From positions 372,001-436,000 of the forward strand of contig NZ_AWUK01000004.1 in assembly GCF_000499205.1 (NCBI RefSeq): a DNA stretch of 64,000 bases. Reading direction: 5' to 3'. Numbering within the stretch: the stretch's first letter is position 1; each line of letters starts with the position of its first letter. The notes beneath the pieces were generated by a model. The model ran no database searches. It had not been told where the DNA came from and was given only the letters and a program-made list of their open reading frames with translations. The position numbers and the translations under genes are program-made. Positions 37,621 through 46,555 of this stretch are shown here, piece after piece. The DNA comes from Paenibacillus sp. MAEPY2. Its GTDB lineage: Bacteria; Bacillota; Bacilli; Paenibacillales; Paenibacillaceae.

Positions 37621-38211
37621 ATGGATTCCAAACCGCAGCTTATTTTAGATCTGGCAGGTGTTCTGATCACGAATCTTTCCTCTTCATTCTGGCAGGAGCT
37701 TGCTAACTATGCAGGTACTCCTTTTCCTGTTTTGATTGAGCAATTGAGGGATATACGCAAGGATTTGTGGACAGGAAGGTTGACGGAGGAACAGTTCTGG
37801 ATCTGGATGCAAACACAATATCCCAATATTGAAAAGATGTATGCTTATGAATTGCTTGAACAAACAACAGAGTTACTGCCTGCAATGCATTGTCTTGAAC
37901 GATGGAGTGAACAGGCTGAACTTCATCTTTTGAGCAATCATTGTCAAGAATGGATTCAACCCATTTTGCCGCTGATCCAACAGTACTGCAAGAGCGTAAC
38001 GATTTCCAATCAGGTCGGATATTGCAAGCCGAATATAGAGATATATGAACTTGTACAAGCACATCTAAACAGGGAAGTACCTATTATATATGTGGATGAT
38101 CAGGCTAAAAATTTGGAGCCTGCTGCTGAGCTGGGATGGGAAACATTACTTGCTGATGAACAGCATCAATGGATTGCTGAAATGGACGGATGGCTCGCAA
38201 ACCAACGATAA
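37621..38211 (+). CDS. HAD-superfamily hydrolase (subfamily IA-like)
   Basis: This 196-residue haloacid-dehalogenase-fold phosphatase has an N-terminal motif Leu-Asp-Leu-Ala-Gly-Val-Leu that supplies the nucleophile Asp, but Ala stands where the usual second Asp is. A similar loss is known in YihX-like members, which have Gly there. Motif II is Leu-Ser-Asn-His, Lys appears in Cys-Lys-Pro, and motif III is Val-Asp-Asp followed by Asn. The substrate is probably a small sugar phosphate or nucleotide, but the changed acid/base residue makes that uncertain. AGGAG lies 7 bases before the ATG. Confidence 0.8.
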   Translation: MDSKPQLILDLAGVLITNLSSSFWQELANYAGTPFPVLIEQLRDIRKDLWTGRLTEEQFWIWMQTQYPNIEKMYAYELLEQTTELLPAMHCLERWSEQAELHLLSNHCQEWIQPILPLIQQYCKSVTISNQVGYCKPNIEIYELVQAHLNREVPIIYVDDQAKNLEPAAELGWETLLADEQHQWIAEMDGWLANQR

Positions 38212-38254
38212 CTCTCGATACAAATCCACAATGTACAAATACACCAAAACCGGT

Positions 38255-38301
38255 ACAAAAATAACCCTTCCCATTTCTCGGCAGAAATGAAAGGGTTATT
38301 C
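38255..38301. terminator. Terminator between convergent HAD and histidine-kinase genes
   Basis: AATAACCCTT pairs with AAGGGTTATT and the inner CATTTCT with AGAAATG. On the minus strand the stem ends in TTATTTTTG, so it mainly serves the kinase operon and may act in both directions. Confidence 0.8.
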
Positions 38302-38365
38302 GTCATGCGATAAGAGCCGCAATAAAACGAAAACGAAAAACTGCATCTTGTGACCCTCGTTCAGC

Positions 38366-39892
38366 TTAGAATTCATCCTCTACCAATGGCAGTAAAATCG
38401 TAAATTCGGTTCCTGCGCCGATCTGGCTGCGTACTGTGATTTTCCCGCCATACGATTCCACAATCGAACGGGTGATGGCAAGGCCAAGACCCGCGCCACC
38501 TTGTTTTCTCGAACGGGAAGAGCTTGTGCGGTAGAAGCGTTCAAAGATGTGAGGGAGATGATCAGATTCAATTCCTGAGCCATTATCTTTTATGGTTAAC
38601 TCGGCTTTATGCTGAACGGCATATAACGTGATGCTGATGATTCCCTGATCTGAATCGGTGTGCTGTACTGCATTGTGGAACAGATTGAGCACAACCTGCT
38701 TCAATTTGTGAGCATCAGCCATGACATGGACTTCAGCCGTCAGGTCAAGATGAACCTGTCTTTGCTGAGCCATCATGACAAGCTGTGACTGCATTTCGAG
38801 CAGCAAACTATCCAGTTGAATGACCTCCTGCTCCTGCTGGGGCGCCTGGTCCAGCTTGGTCAGCATCAGCAGATCCTCTACGAGTTTGTTGATGCGGACG
38901 GATTCACCATACATGCTGTCCAAAGCGCTATATAATTGCTCGCTATTGGAGGCTGCGCCTCGCTTGAGCACCTCAATAAATCCGTGAATGGAGGTAAGAG
39001 GGGTACGCAGCTCATGGGAAGCATCGGACAGAAAACGCTGCATCTGCTCTTTCGACTCCCGCTCTGCTTCAAATGAGTCTTCCAGCCTTTCGAGCATGCC
39101 GTTAAATGAAAGCGCCAGTTGATCCACTTCCTGTTGTCCCTGGACCGCAGGAAGGCGTTCGGCCAGACTGCCTGCATCGATTCGTTGCACCGTGTCTACC
39201 ATACTGGATAAGGGAATCAGTGTCCGGCGAAGTGCCTTGGTGTATAGAATGAGTCCAGCGACCATAGCCAGCAGGGACAACATTAAGAAGATCAGAAGCT
39301 GTTTCACGATCAGATCTTTTAGCGGTTTCGTAGGCGTGCCCATCTGCACCATGGGTAAGCCGCGATTACGTGGTCCCGGTGAGGAGAAAACGATTAACTG
39401 CTCATTGCCCTGGTTATCCGTTACAATCCGGTATGGAACATGCTGCTTATCGTTGATCTGATCTGTAATGTTCTCATATTCAACGGATGTCAAGCGAGGA
39501 GCAGTTAGACCGTCTTCACCAAAAATGTCCTCGAAGCCACTTTGATTATCAAATAAGGCCAGTGAACGATCCGGAATGTACAAGAAACGATTGCCTGATC
39601 CTCTGGGATCTGATCCGGATTGCCCGCCAAAAGGATTATTTGTCGTACCACTTCGTGAAGACGTTCCGAGCCACACAGGGGGCATGGACATGAGCTGCTC
39701 TTCCATCGTTTTCGCCTGGTTGCGATACAGAAAGCTTTCCATAATCCAGAATTGAAGAATACCAATTAACAATAACAGAGCAGCGAGAATGAACAGGGAG
39801 CGCGCGAGTAATTGAGAGCGAAGCGAACGTGGTGATACCCAGCGATGCAGCCATGCCCAAGGAAGTTTATCCTTCAATGGTAAAGACCCCAT
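38366..39892 (-). CDS. Sensor histidine kinase (HAMP-HisKA-HATPase)
   Basis: This is a 508-residue membrane sensor kinase. Helix 1 (~30-52) and helix 2 (~200-222) bracket an extracellular domain of about 145 residues containing a Ser/Gly/Asn-rich stretch. HAMP (~225-275, Ala-Glu-Arg-Leu-Pro), HisKA with His in Ala-Ser-His-Glu-Leu-Arg-Thr-Pro, and ATPase boxes (Asn-Leu-Phe-His-Asn-Ala, Asp-Asn-Gly-Ser-Gly, Gly-Ala-Gly-Leu-Gly-Leu-Ala) follow. Its ATG shares one base with the response-regulator stop (TAATG). It is divergent from the glycosylation module, so envelope state is a plausible signal. Confidence 0.92.
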   Translation of the reverse strand: MGSLPLKDKLPWAWLHRWVSPRSLRSQLLARSLFILAALLLLIGILQFWIMESFLYRNQAKTMEEQLMSMPPVWLGTSSRSGTTNNPFGGQSGSDPRGSGNRFLYIPDRSLALFDNQSGFEDIFGEDGLTAPRLTSVEYENITDQINDKQHVPYRIVTDNQGNEQLIVFSSPGPRNRGLPMVQMGTPTKPLKDLIVKQLLIFLMLSLLAMVAGLILYTKALRRTLIPLSSMVDTVQRIDAGSLAERLPAVQGQQEVDQLALSFNGMLERLEDSFEAERESKEQMQRFLSDASHELRTPLTSIHGFIEVLKRGAASNSEQLYSALDSMYGESVRINKLVEDLLMLTKLDQAPQQEQEVIQLDSLLLEMQSQLVMMAQQRQVHLDLTAEVHVMADAHKLKQVVLNLFHNAVQHTDSDQGIISITLYAVQHKAELTIKDNGSGIESDHLPHIFERFYRTSSSRSRKQGGAGLGLAITRSIVESYGGKITVRSQIGAGTEFTILLPLVEDEF

Positions 39893-40575
39893 TAGAGATC
39901 CACCCTGTATCCGACACCTCGAAGGGTACGAATGAGTTTATGCTCTTTATCCCCCAATTTGTCACGCAAGGAGCGAACGTACACCTCCACAATGTTTTCT
40001 TCTCCACCAAAATCATACCCCCACACACGGTTCAGAATGGTCGCTTTACTCAGGACAATGCCATGATTAAGCACAATGAATTTTAAAAGTTCATATTCGG
40101 TAGGAGACAACTCCAGAATCTGATCGTGATAGGTAATTTCTTTGCGCTGATCATCGATACGGAATGGCCCATGAGTCACCACCCCGATTAATAAAGGAAA
40201 CTGATTACGAAGCCTTGCCTGAATCCGTGCAAGCAGTTCATCGAACGCAAATGGTTTAATCATATAATCGTCGGCACCAAGCCATAGGCCTTTGACGCGA
40301 TTCTCGACTTCATCTTTGGCTGTCAGCATGATCACCCCGATCTGAGCGCCGCTCTTGCGCAGACGCTCAACAACCTCAAACCCATCCATCTCTGGCATCA
40401 TGACATCCAGAATGGCCATATGTGGACGGAAATCAAGTGCCAATTCAAGCGCAGCGGCTCCGTCGGGGGCTGTACGTACATCAAAGCCTTCATTGCTTAG
40501 TCCAAGCTCCAGAAATTGCAAAATATGTGGTTCATCATCTGCCAAAAGTATTTTAATACCAGTACTCAGCTTCAT
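39892..40575 (-). CDS. OmpR-family response regulator
   Basis: This 227-residue regulator has a receiver domain (acidic pair Asp-Asp-Glu; phospho-Asp in Ala-Ile-Leu-Asp-Val-Met-Met-Pro; Lys in Ile-Lys-Pro-Phe) and a winged-helix output domain (Leu-Ser-Pro-Thr-Glu-Tyr-Glu-Leu-Leu, Arg-Val-Trp-Gly-Tyr-Asp, Arg-Thr-Leu-Arg-Gly-Val-Gly-Tyr-Arg). It is the first gene of the two-component operon. The divergent promoter region contains CTGAAAA direct repeats one helical turn apart, a likely binding site controlling itself and/or the GT39-like gene. Confidence 0.93.
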   Translation of the reverse strand: MKLSTGIKILLADDEPHILQFLELGLSNEGFDVRTAPDGAAALELALDFRPHMAILDVMMPEMDGFEVVERLRKSGAQIGVIMLTAKDEVENRVKGLWLGADDYMIKPFAFDELLARIQARLRNQFPLLIGVVTHGPFRIDDQRKEITYHDQILELSPTEYELLKFIVLNHGIVLSKATILNRVWGYDFGGEENIVEVYVRSLRDKLGDKEHKLIRTLRGVGYRVDL

Positions 40576-40658
40576 AAGCAGGCGTTCCTCCCCGTTAAAT
40601 CCATCTATTACATACCCTCAATTTTACAGGTCTATATGCTATATTATCGCTCGCCAAA

Positions 40659-40676
40659 CTGAAAATTAGCTGAAAA
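40659..40676. promoter_or_regulatory. Direct repeat, possible response-regulator site
   Basis: CTGAAAA occurs at 40659-40665 and again at 40670-40676, exactly 11 bases apart, in the gap between the divergent regulator and glycosyltransferase genes. OmpR-type regulators commonly bind such in-phase direct repeats. Confidence 0.4.
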
Positions 40677-40778
40677 GTTTGCAAGTTATCCTCAGGCAAC
40701 ATTCAGCGGGCACTCATCCCAGTTTTACTTTGGCATGCCACAATAGTAGACATGAAGAACTTGAAGGAGTGATTGAGA

Positions 40779-43025
40779 TTGAATAACGCCAAACGAAGGA
40801 TTGATCTTGTCCTTCTGCCGATTGTTTTACTGGCGGCATTTCTGAACGGGTACGGCATCTGGAACGACCAATATGCCAATTCCTATTATACGACCGCCGT
40901 TGGGAGCATGCTGAGAAATTTCCATAACTTTTTCTATGCATCGCTCGACTCGGCTGGTTCAGTAACCGTAGACAAACCACCAGTTGTCTTCTGGATTCAA
41001 ACCGCTTTTGCTTACGTTTTTGGATTGCATGGATGGAGTGTTATTTTACCGCAAGCATTAGCGGGGATCGGTTCGGTGCTGCTGATATATTTCATGGTCA
41101 AGCCTACATTTGGACTTGGCGCGGCGCGAATCTCGGCACTTGCGATGGCAACCGTACCAGTAGTGGCTGCGGTGAGCCGTACCAACAATATTGACAGCAT
41201 GCTGGTGTTTACGCTGCTGCTGGGTTCATGGTTCTTATTCAAGGGAAGCAAGCAAGGCAGTACTTGGCGCATTCTGGTTGCCTTTGCGCTCATTGGACTT
41301 GCTTTTAATATGAAAATGCTGCAAGCCTATATGATTCTTCCGGCTTTCTACTTGTTCTATCTGCTTGCATTCAACGCCAAGTTGAGAAGAAAAATCATCT
41401 TGCTAATTGGAAGTACAGCAGTGCTGGCCGTTGTTTCCTTATCCTGGGCAGTCACCGTGGATTCTATACCGACAGATGAGCGGCCTTATATCGGCAGCAG
41501 TGAAACGAATTCGGTGCTGGAGCTGGCTTTTGGATATAACGGTTTATCCCGTCTCACGGGACAACAAAACAGATCAGCGAATGCAGGTATGCCAAATGCC
41601 TCTGATGAAGGTAATGTTCGTGGCAGCTCCAATTCCCAGGGTTCTGGAACAGATCAGTCGGGCAGCGGCTCGGCTCCAACAGGAAATCTACCTGGAAACG
41701 GTGAAATGGGTGGCATGAACGGAATGACTTTCCCGGGCGGTCAGATGCCAAACGGTGGCGAAATGCCTAATGGAAGAAGTTTCGCAGGCGGTAATGGCGG
41801 TGGAGGCATGGGCGGCATGTTTGGCACGGGGGAAAAAGGTCCTCTGCGGTTATTCCAGACTGAACTGTCCGGTCAGGCCAGTTGGCTGTTGCCGGTAGTA
41901 TTGCTTGGCTGCATCGCCATTTTCGCAGGGCTGAGACGAAGAAATATAACCGATAAGCATAAGGAAGCTTTGTTCTGGCTGGCTTGGCTGCTTCCGGTAG
42001 CTGCTTTCTTCAGTGTGGCAGGTTTCTTCCATCAATATTATCTGATCATGCTCGCACCTCCGGTAGCGGCATTAACCGGAGCAGGATTTGCCGCCATGTG
42101 GACGGCATATCGTGAACGCAATGGCTGGCAAGCCTGGCTGCTTCCGTTGTCCGTGCTGCTGACGACCATCTTCGGCTGGTATATCATGCAGGTGTATAAC
42201 GAGACTATCGGGGCAGGTTGGTCCATAGGTGAATTAATTGCAGGCATTCTGATCACGATTATCCTGATTGTGATGCTTAATCGTTCACACCCATGGAAAC
42301 AGGGTTTAATTATCGCAGGCTTCATGGTCATGCTGATCGGTCCGATCTATTGGGCATTCACACCTATCACGTATGGAGGCAACAGCATGATTCCGGCTGC
42401 TGGACCTACAGGTTCCAATGGGATGTTCGGCGGCATGGGCATGGCTATGGGAGATAGACAGGGTGATCGCAATGGTGGCGATATGGGTATGACTCCGCCG
42501 AATCCATCAGATGACACCGCTCAGGATCTCCCATCGTCCGATGAAGCTGACCCAAACAATGATGGCATGGGAACACCTCCGAATTCAGGAGGAAGCATGA
42601 ATGGTGGCGGAGGAATGCCTACGACAGGTGGGCGAGGTGGAGCAGGGAACCGCAACGAAGAAGTGGACACCACAACCCTGAATTATCTGAGAGAGCATAA
42701 CACAGGTGAAACCTATCTCTTCGCAACGACGGACTACAACCAGGCCGCCCCTTACATCATTGATGAAAATGAAGCAGTCATTACGCTTGGCGGGTTCTCG
42801 GGTTCAGATCCGGTGTATACCACGGAAAAACTGGAACAACTCGTGAAGAGTGGACAAGTGAAATACTTCATGGTAGGTGGCATGGGCGGCCGAGGTGGAA
42901 GTTCTGATATCGGCGACTGGATCAAGGAGCATGGTACGGAGATTCCAACGTCAGAGTGGAAGACGGGAACAGATAGCGATTCCGGTTTCGGCGGTCAAAC
43001 GACTTTATATGAAGTGAAATTATAA
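40779..43025 (+). CDS. GT39-like membrane glycosyltransferase (ArnT/PMT type, YkcB-like)
   Basis: This polytopic GT-C transferase uses a lipid-linked sugar on the outer face of the membrane; it has 748 residues from a TTG at 40779 (AAGGAGT 8 bases upstream). The N-terminal part has Asn-Asp-Gln-Tyr-Ala-Asn-Ser-Tyr-Tyr, Ser-Leu-Asp-Ser-Ala-Gly and Val-Asp-Lys-Pro-Pro, typical of ArnT/PMT-fold enzymes. About a dozen helices are interrupted by two low-complexity Gly/Asn/Met-rich extracellular loops (~265-355 and ~555-630). A globular C-terminal segment follows. It heads the operon with GT2, GtrA and GalU genes, as in three-component glycosylation systems, and its acceptor is probably a wall polymer or surface protein. 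Confidence 0.88.
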   Translation: MNNAKRRIDLVLLPIVLLAAFLNGYGIWNDQYANSYYTTAVGSMLRNFHNFFYASLDSAGSVTVDKPPVVFWIQTAFAYVFGLHGWSVILPQALAGIGSVLLIYFMVKPTFGLGAARISALAMATVPVVAAVSRTNNIDSMLVFTLLLGSWFLFKGSKQGSTWRILVAFALIGLAFNMKMLQAYMILPAFYLFYLLAFNAKLRRKIILLIGSTAVLAVVSLSWAVTVDSIPTDERPYIGSSETNSVLELAFGYNGLSRLTGQQNRSANAGMPNASDEGNVRGSSNSQGSGTDQSGSGSAPTGNLPGNGEMGGMNGMTFPGGQMPNGGEMPNGRSFAGGNGGGGMGGMFGTGEKGPLRLFQTELSGQASWLLPVVLLGCIAIFAGLRRRNITDKHKEALFWLAWLLPVAAFFSVAGFFHQYYLIMLAPPVAALTGAGFAAMWTAYRERNGWQAWLLPLSVLLTTIFGWYIMQVYNETIGAGWSIGELIAGILITIILIVMLNRSHPWKQGLIIAGFMVMLIGPIYWAFTPITYGGNSMIPAAGPTGSNGMFGGMGMAMGDRQGDRNGGDMGMTPPNPSDDTAQDLPSSDEADPNNDGMGTPPNSGGSMNGGGGMPTTGGRGGAGNRNEEVDTTTLNYLREHNTGETYLFATTDYNQAAPYIIDENEAVITLGGFSGSDPVYTTEKLEQLVKSGQVKYFMVGGMGGRGGSSDIGDWIKEHGTEIPTSEWKTGTDSDSGFGGQTTLYEVKL

Positions 43026-43099
43026 GTGTGATCCAAGTGATACACGTGTATGAACTTGAACAATTCGAACGAAAACAACGGAAAAGGGAGGGAACGAAC

Positions 43100-44086
43100 A
43101 TGGCTCAAAAGTACCGTTACAGCATTATCATTCCAATGTATAACGAAGAAGCGGTGATTGAGGAGACCTATCGGCGTCTGAAAAAAGTCATGGGCAGTAC
43201 GGGAGAGAGTTACGAGCTGTTGTTTGTCAATGACGGCAGTGTGGACCAAAGTGCACAGATGATCCGTGACTACGCCAGATGGGATGAAAGTGTAAAGCTG
43301 ATTGATTTTGCACGCAACTTTGGTCACCAGATTGCGATTACGGCAGGTATGGATTATGCAGCAGGCGATGCAGTCGTCATAATTGATGCGGATCTTCAGG
43401 ACCCTCCCGAGCTGATATTGGACATGATCGACAAGTGGAAAGAGGGCTACGAGGTTGTCTATGCCCGTCGGACCAGCAGAAGCGGGGAGACTCGCTTCAA
43501 GAAATGGTCGGCAAGACTGTTCTACCGCGTACTGCGAGCGTCGACGGATACGGATATTCCAGTGGATACCGGGGATTTTCGCTTGATGGATCGCAAGGTA
43601 TGTGATGAGATGAAGCGTCTTCCAGAGAAAAATCGATTTGTCCGCGGATTGGTTAGTTGGGTGGGATTTCGTCAGACAGCCATTGAGTATGAACGGGATG
43701 AACGTTTGGCAGGGGAAACCAAATACCCGTTGAAACGCATGTTAAAGCTGAGTCTGGACGGCATTACATCATTTTCACACAAGCCGCTCAAGCTTGCGGG
43801 ATACGTGGGTGCTGTCCTGTCCATCGGCGGCTTCATCTATATGCTAAGTGTCATCGCTTCGGCTATATTTACAGATTCAACGATCAAAGGATGGCCTTCG
43901 ATGGTCAGCATCATGCTGATCTTTAACGGTTTCATTCTGATCATGCTGGGCATTCTTGGCGAGTATATCGGCCGAATCTACGATGAAACCAAGGCGCGCC
44001 CGCTATACATTGTGAGAGATGTGTATCAGATGGAGAGTCAGTCGGGTCAGACACGGTTAACGGGCAGAGTTGCTCACCATGACTAA
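43100..44086 (+). CDS. GT2 polyprenyl-phosphate glycosyltransferase (GtrB/CsbB/YkcC-like)
   Basis: The enzyme transfers a sugar from a nucleotide donor to undecaprenyl phosphate on the cytoplasmic face. It has 328 residues from the ATG at 43100 (GGGAGGG upstream); the longer frame from 43028 has no good start. The GT-A domain starts Ile-Ile-Pro-Met-Tyr-Asn-Glu-Glu and has Asn-Asp-Gly-Ser, Asp-Ala-Asp-Leu-Gln-Asp-Pro-Pro (metal/donor site) and Asp-Thr-Gly-Asp-Phe-Arg-Leu. Two C-terminal helices anchor it. The adjacent galU suggests UDP-glucose as donor; that is inference. Confidence 0.92.
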   Translation: MAQKYRYSIIIPMYNEEAVIEETYRRLKKVMGSTGESYELLFVNDGSVDQSAQMIRDYARWDESVKLIDFARNFGHQIAITAGMDYAAGDAVVIIDADLQDPPELILDMIDKWKEGYEVVYARRTSRSGETRFKKWSARLFYRVLRASTDTDIPVDTGDFRLMDRKVCDEMKRLPEKNRFVRGLVSWVGFRQTAIEYERDERLAGETKYPLKRMLKLSLDGITSFSHKPLKLAGYVGAVLSIGGFIYMLSVIASAIFTDSTIKGWPSMVSIMLIFNGFILIMLGILGEYIGRIYDETKARPLYIVRDVYQMESQSGQTRLTGRVAHHD

Positions 44087-44516
44087 TCGTCTGGTCACGT
44101 TGTTTAAGTTCGGAATTGTGGGCGTCCTGAATACAGCAGTGGATGCAATGGTGTTTACGTTGCTTGCTGCTGCAGGCACACCCATTCTGATTGCTCAGGT
44201 GATCTCCTACTGCTGCGGGGTCGTAAACAGTTACTGGTGGAACGGCAGATGGACTTTCCAGGATGCAGGAAGACAGGGCAAAAAAAACGAAATCATGCGT
44301 TTTGTAATTACCAATCTCTTGGTTCTGGCGTTATCCTCCCTGATTCTGTACATCTGCAATAGCACATTAGGTTGGAGTGTTGTAATGAGTAAAATACTGG
44401 CGACCCTCTCGGGCATGGTTATAAACTATATTGCCAGTCGGTATTGGGTGTTCCGGGCAGATCCTGCACAAAGGTCTGATTCGTCATCTGATGCTAATGA
44501 AAGGAGTGTTTCATGA
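44079..44516 (+). CDS. GtrA-family flippase
   Basis: This 145-residue four-helix membrane protein of the GtrA/GtcA family flips undecaprenyl-phosphate-linked sugars. Features are Leu-Phe-Lys-Phe-Gly-Ile-Val-Gly-Val-Leu-Asn-Thr, Tyr-Trp-Trp-Asn-Gly-Arg-Trp-Thr-Phe and the C-terminal Asn-Tyr-Ile-Ala-Ser-Arg-Tyr-Trp-Val-Phe. It overlaps the GT2 stop by eight bases, so translation is probably coupled. Together with GT2 and the GT39-like gene it forms a complete synthesis-flip-transfer set. Confidence 0.9.
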   Translation: MTNRLVTLFKFGIVGVLNTAVDAMVFTLLAAAGTPILIAQVISYCCGVVNSYWWNGRWTFQDAGRQGKKNEIMRFVITNLLVLALSSLILYICNSTLGWSVVMSKILATLSGMVINYIASRYWVFRADPAQRSDSSSDANERSVS

Positions 44517-44517
44517 T

Positions 44518-45390
44518 ATGAGAATTAAAAAAGCAGTCATTCCGGCAGCGGGGCTTGGTACCCGATTCTTGCCGGCAACCAAGGCACAACCCAAAGAAAT
44601 GCTGCCCATTGTGGACAAACCGGCCATTCAATATATTGTGGAAGAAGCGGTACAATCGGGCATTGAAAATATTATCATCGTAACCGGACGTAATAAGAAA
44701 TCGATCGAGGATCATTTTGACAAATCAGTTGAGTTGGAGCACTCCCTGTATGCCAAAGGCAAGCAAGCACTGCTGGAAGAAGTTCAAGCGATCAGCGAAA
44801 TGGCCAGCATTCATTTTATCCGTCAAAAAGAGCCGCTTGGATTGGGTCATGCGATTGGATGTGCACGTCAGTTTGTAGGAGACGATCCGTTCGCCGTATT
44901 GCTTGGAGATGATATTATGGTATCTGATCCACCGGCGCTCGCACAGATGATTCATTTATATGAAAAAACAGGCAGTCAGATTGTTGGCGTGCGGCAAGTG
45001 CAGGCTGCTGATGTGAGTAAATATGGGATTATTGATTCACAGGGGGCAGAGGATCGGGTTCACCGGATCACCAATCTGGTAGAAAAACCTTCCATCGCAG
45101 AAGCGCCTTCCCGAACAGCCGTAATGGGGCGTTACATTCTGAAACCTTCCATCTTTCCCATTCTGGATCGAATCGAGAGAGGGGCTGGAGGGGAATATCA
45201 GCTAACGGATGCCTTGAAAGAAGTGAGCCAGGTGGAAGAGCTGCTGGCCCTTGAGCTGGAGGGGCGCCGCTACGATATTGGTGATCAGTTCGGATATATT
45301 CAGGCCATTTTGGAGATCGGACTGATGCGTAAGGAATTGCAGCCCATGCTGACGCCATATCTTCAGCAGCTTGCAACACAGTGGGGATGA
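44518..45390 (+). CDS. galU: UTP-glucose-1-phosphate uridylyltransferase
   Basis: The enzyme makes UDP-glucose from UTP and glucose-1-phosphate in the cytoplasm. It has 290 residues from the ATG at 44518 (AAAGGAGTG upstream), normal for GalU/GtaB. The N-terminal nucleotide-binding signature Ala-Ala-Gly-Leu-Gly-Thr-Arg-Phe-Leu-Pro-Ala-Thr-Lys with Pro-Lys-Glu-Met-Leu-Pro is intact, and Leu-Gly-Asp-Asp, Gly-Gly-Glu-Tyr-Gln-Leu-Thr-Asp and Val-Glu-Lys-Pro complete the active site. It starts one base after the gtrA stop and supplies the donor for the neighbouring GT2. Confidence 0.95.
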   Translation: MRIKKAVIPAAGLGTRFLPATKAQPKEMLPIVDKPAIQYIVEEAVQSGIENIIIVTGRNKKSIEDHFDKSVELEHSLYAKGKQALLEEVQAISEMASIHFIRQKEPLGLGHAIGCARQFVGDDPFAVLLGDDIMVSDPPALAQMIHLYEKTGSQIVGVRQVQAADVSKYGIIDSQGAEDRVHRITNLVEKPSIAEAPSRTAVMGRYILKPSIFPILDRIERGAGGEYQLTDALKEVSQVEELLALELEGRRYDIGDQFGYIQAILEIGLMRKELQPMLTPYLQQLATQWG

Positions 45391-45509
45391 TAAGACGTGA
45401 CCGTTGTTAAAGATTAAGGCAAGATCAACAATTTCCAGTATTGTATAATGGTTCCTGTAACGCTACAATGAGCAGGAAGTTCAAGCTGCTCTTTAAGGAG
45501 TGTGGAATC

Positions 45510-46355
45510 ATGAGTGAGACGATCATCAGGGATCTGATTAAGTATATGGACGTGGAGGACAACGCTGCTATTCAATACATTCAGACCGAGCACCGGATGC
45601 AACTGGGACTCTTTTGGGGAATCCAGAAAGGCAGCCGCGTTCTGGAAATCGGTTGTGGTCAGGGCGATACAACGGCCGTGCTAGCGCATCTGGTGGGGGA
45701 GCACGGATACGTTCATGGGGTAGACATTGCACCAGAGAGTTATGGTGCACCGCTAACAGTGGGTGAAGCGGCAGCCAATCTGCGGAAATCTCCGCTAGGT
45801 AACCGAATTCGAATGGATTATGATTTCGATATTCTAAGTGATCAGGCCCAATTTGCCGAGAATGAGTTTGATGTGATTGTACTTTCTCATTGTTCGTGGT
45901 ACTTGAAATCTTTTGACGAACTCGCCCAGATACTCAGCAAGGTAAGGTCGTGGGGACATCAGTTATGTTTCGCAGAATGGGATGCACGCGTTACAGATGT
46001 GAGCCAGCTCTCGCATTGGTTATCCGTTCTGATTCAGTCCCAGGTGGAATGCTACAAGGAGAACAGCTTCTCCAATGTGCGCACGCTGTTTACACCGGAG
46101 GATATCCGAGAGCTTGTCTCTTCGGCAGGCTGGACGATTAAGGAAGAGGTTTCGATCCATTCTCCCGAACTGCAGGACGGTCAATGGGAAACCGAAATGA
46201 CATTGGCAGAAGCGCCTATAGAGCTGAAAATGCTTCCGATCCCGGATAAGGTAAGAACACTCCTGCATTCCGAATTGAAATTACTTAGGACACATCATGC
46301 CGCGGGGCCTGGAAGTCCATTGGGAACGTATGCGATTGTTGCCAAAAAGCAGTAA
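45510..46355 (+). CDS. Class I SAM-dependent methyltransferase
   Basis: This is a 281-residue Rossmann-fold methyltransferase from the ATG at 45510 (AAGGAG 9 bases upstream; the frame could start at 45441 but lacks a site). Motif I is Val-Leu-Glu-Ile-Gly-Cys-Gly-Gln-Gly-Asp, motif II ends Gly-Val-Asp-Ile-Ala, and Phe-Asp-Val-Ile-Val-Leu-Ser-His-Cys-Ser follows. The substrate is not evident. It stands between galU and the T-box leader without clear operon links. Confidence 0.85.
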   Translation: MSETIIRDLIKYMDVEDNAAIQYIQTEHRMQLGLFWGIQKGSRVLEIGCGQGDTTAVLAHLVGEHGYVHGVDIAPESYGAPLTVGEAAANLRKSPLGNRIRMDYDFDILSDQAQFAENEFDVIVLSHCSWYLKSFDELAQILSKVRSWGHQLCFAEWDARVTDVSQLSHWLSVLIQSQVECYKENSFSNVRTLFTPEDIRELVSSAGWTIKEEVSIHSPELQDGQWETEMTLAEAPIELKMLPIPDKVRTLLHSELKLLRTHHAAGPGSPLGTYAIVAKKQ

Positions 46356-46512
46356 AGAAATAGCCAATTGCAGCAATTTATAAAAAAAAACGTCTATCGA
46401 CGTACTTTCACAGAAGACAGACCGTGTTTAGCTGAAGTTTTTCTTGCGATAATTGAATTGTTCAGCTCCGCTGAAAACGTATAAATTCCAGTATCTAAAA
46501 AAAATGTGTTTA

Positions 46513-46541
46513 CTTCACGATGGTAACTTTGATATTATAAT
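46513..46541 (+). promoter_or_regulatory. Promoter of the T-box/asd transcript
   Basis: A perfect TATAAT (46536-46541) has a weak CTTCAC 17 bases upstream (46513-46518). It lies just before the T-box leader. The remaining gene-free stretch 46356-46512 shows only a short ACGTC/GACGT hairpin near 46390. Confidence 0.5.
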
Positions 46542-46555
46542 CGCAATATCAAATG

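Noticed and set aside
41570..42650. Gly/Asn/Met repeats considered as a DNA repeat array or CRISPR
   Set aside because: Repeats are short, irregular, in frame and within a continuous coding sequence; there is no constant repeat-spacer structure.
46385..46410. Minus-strand terminator (ACGTC-GATA-GACGT followed by a T-run)
   Set aside because: The stem is only five base pairs and there is no minus-strand gene that it could end.
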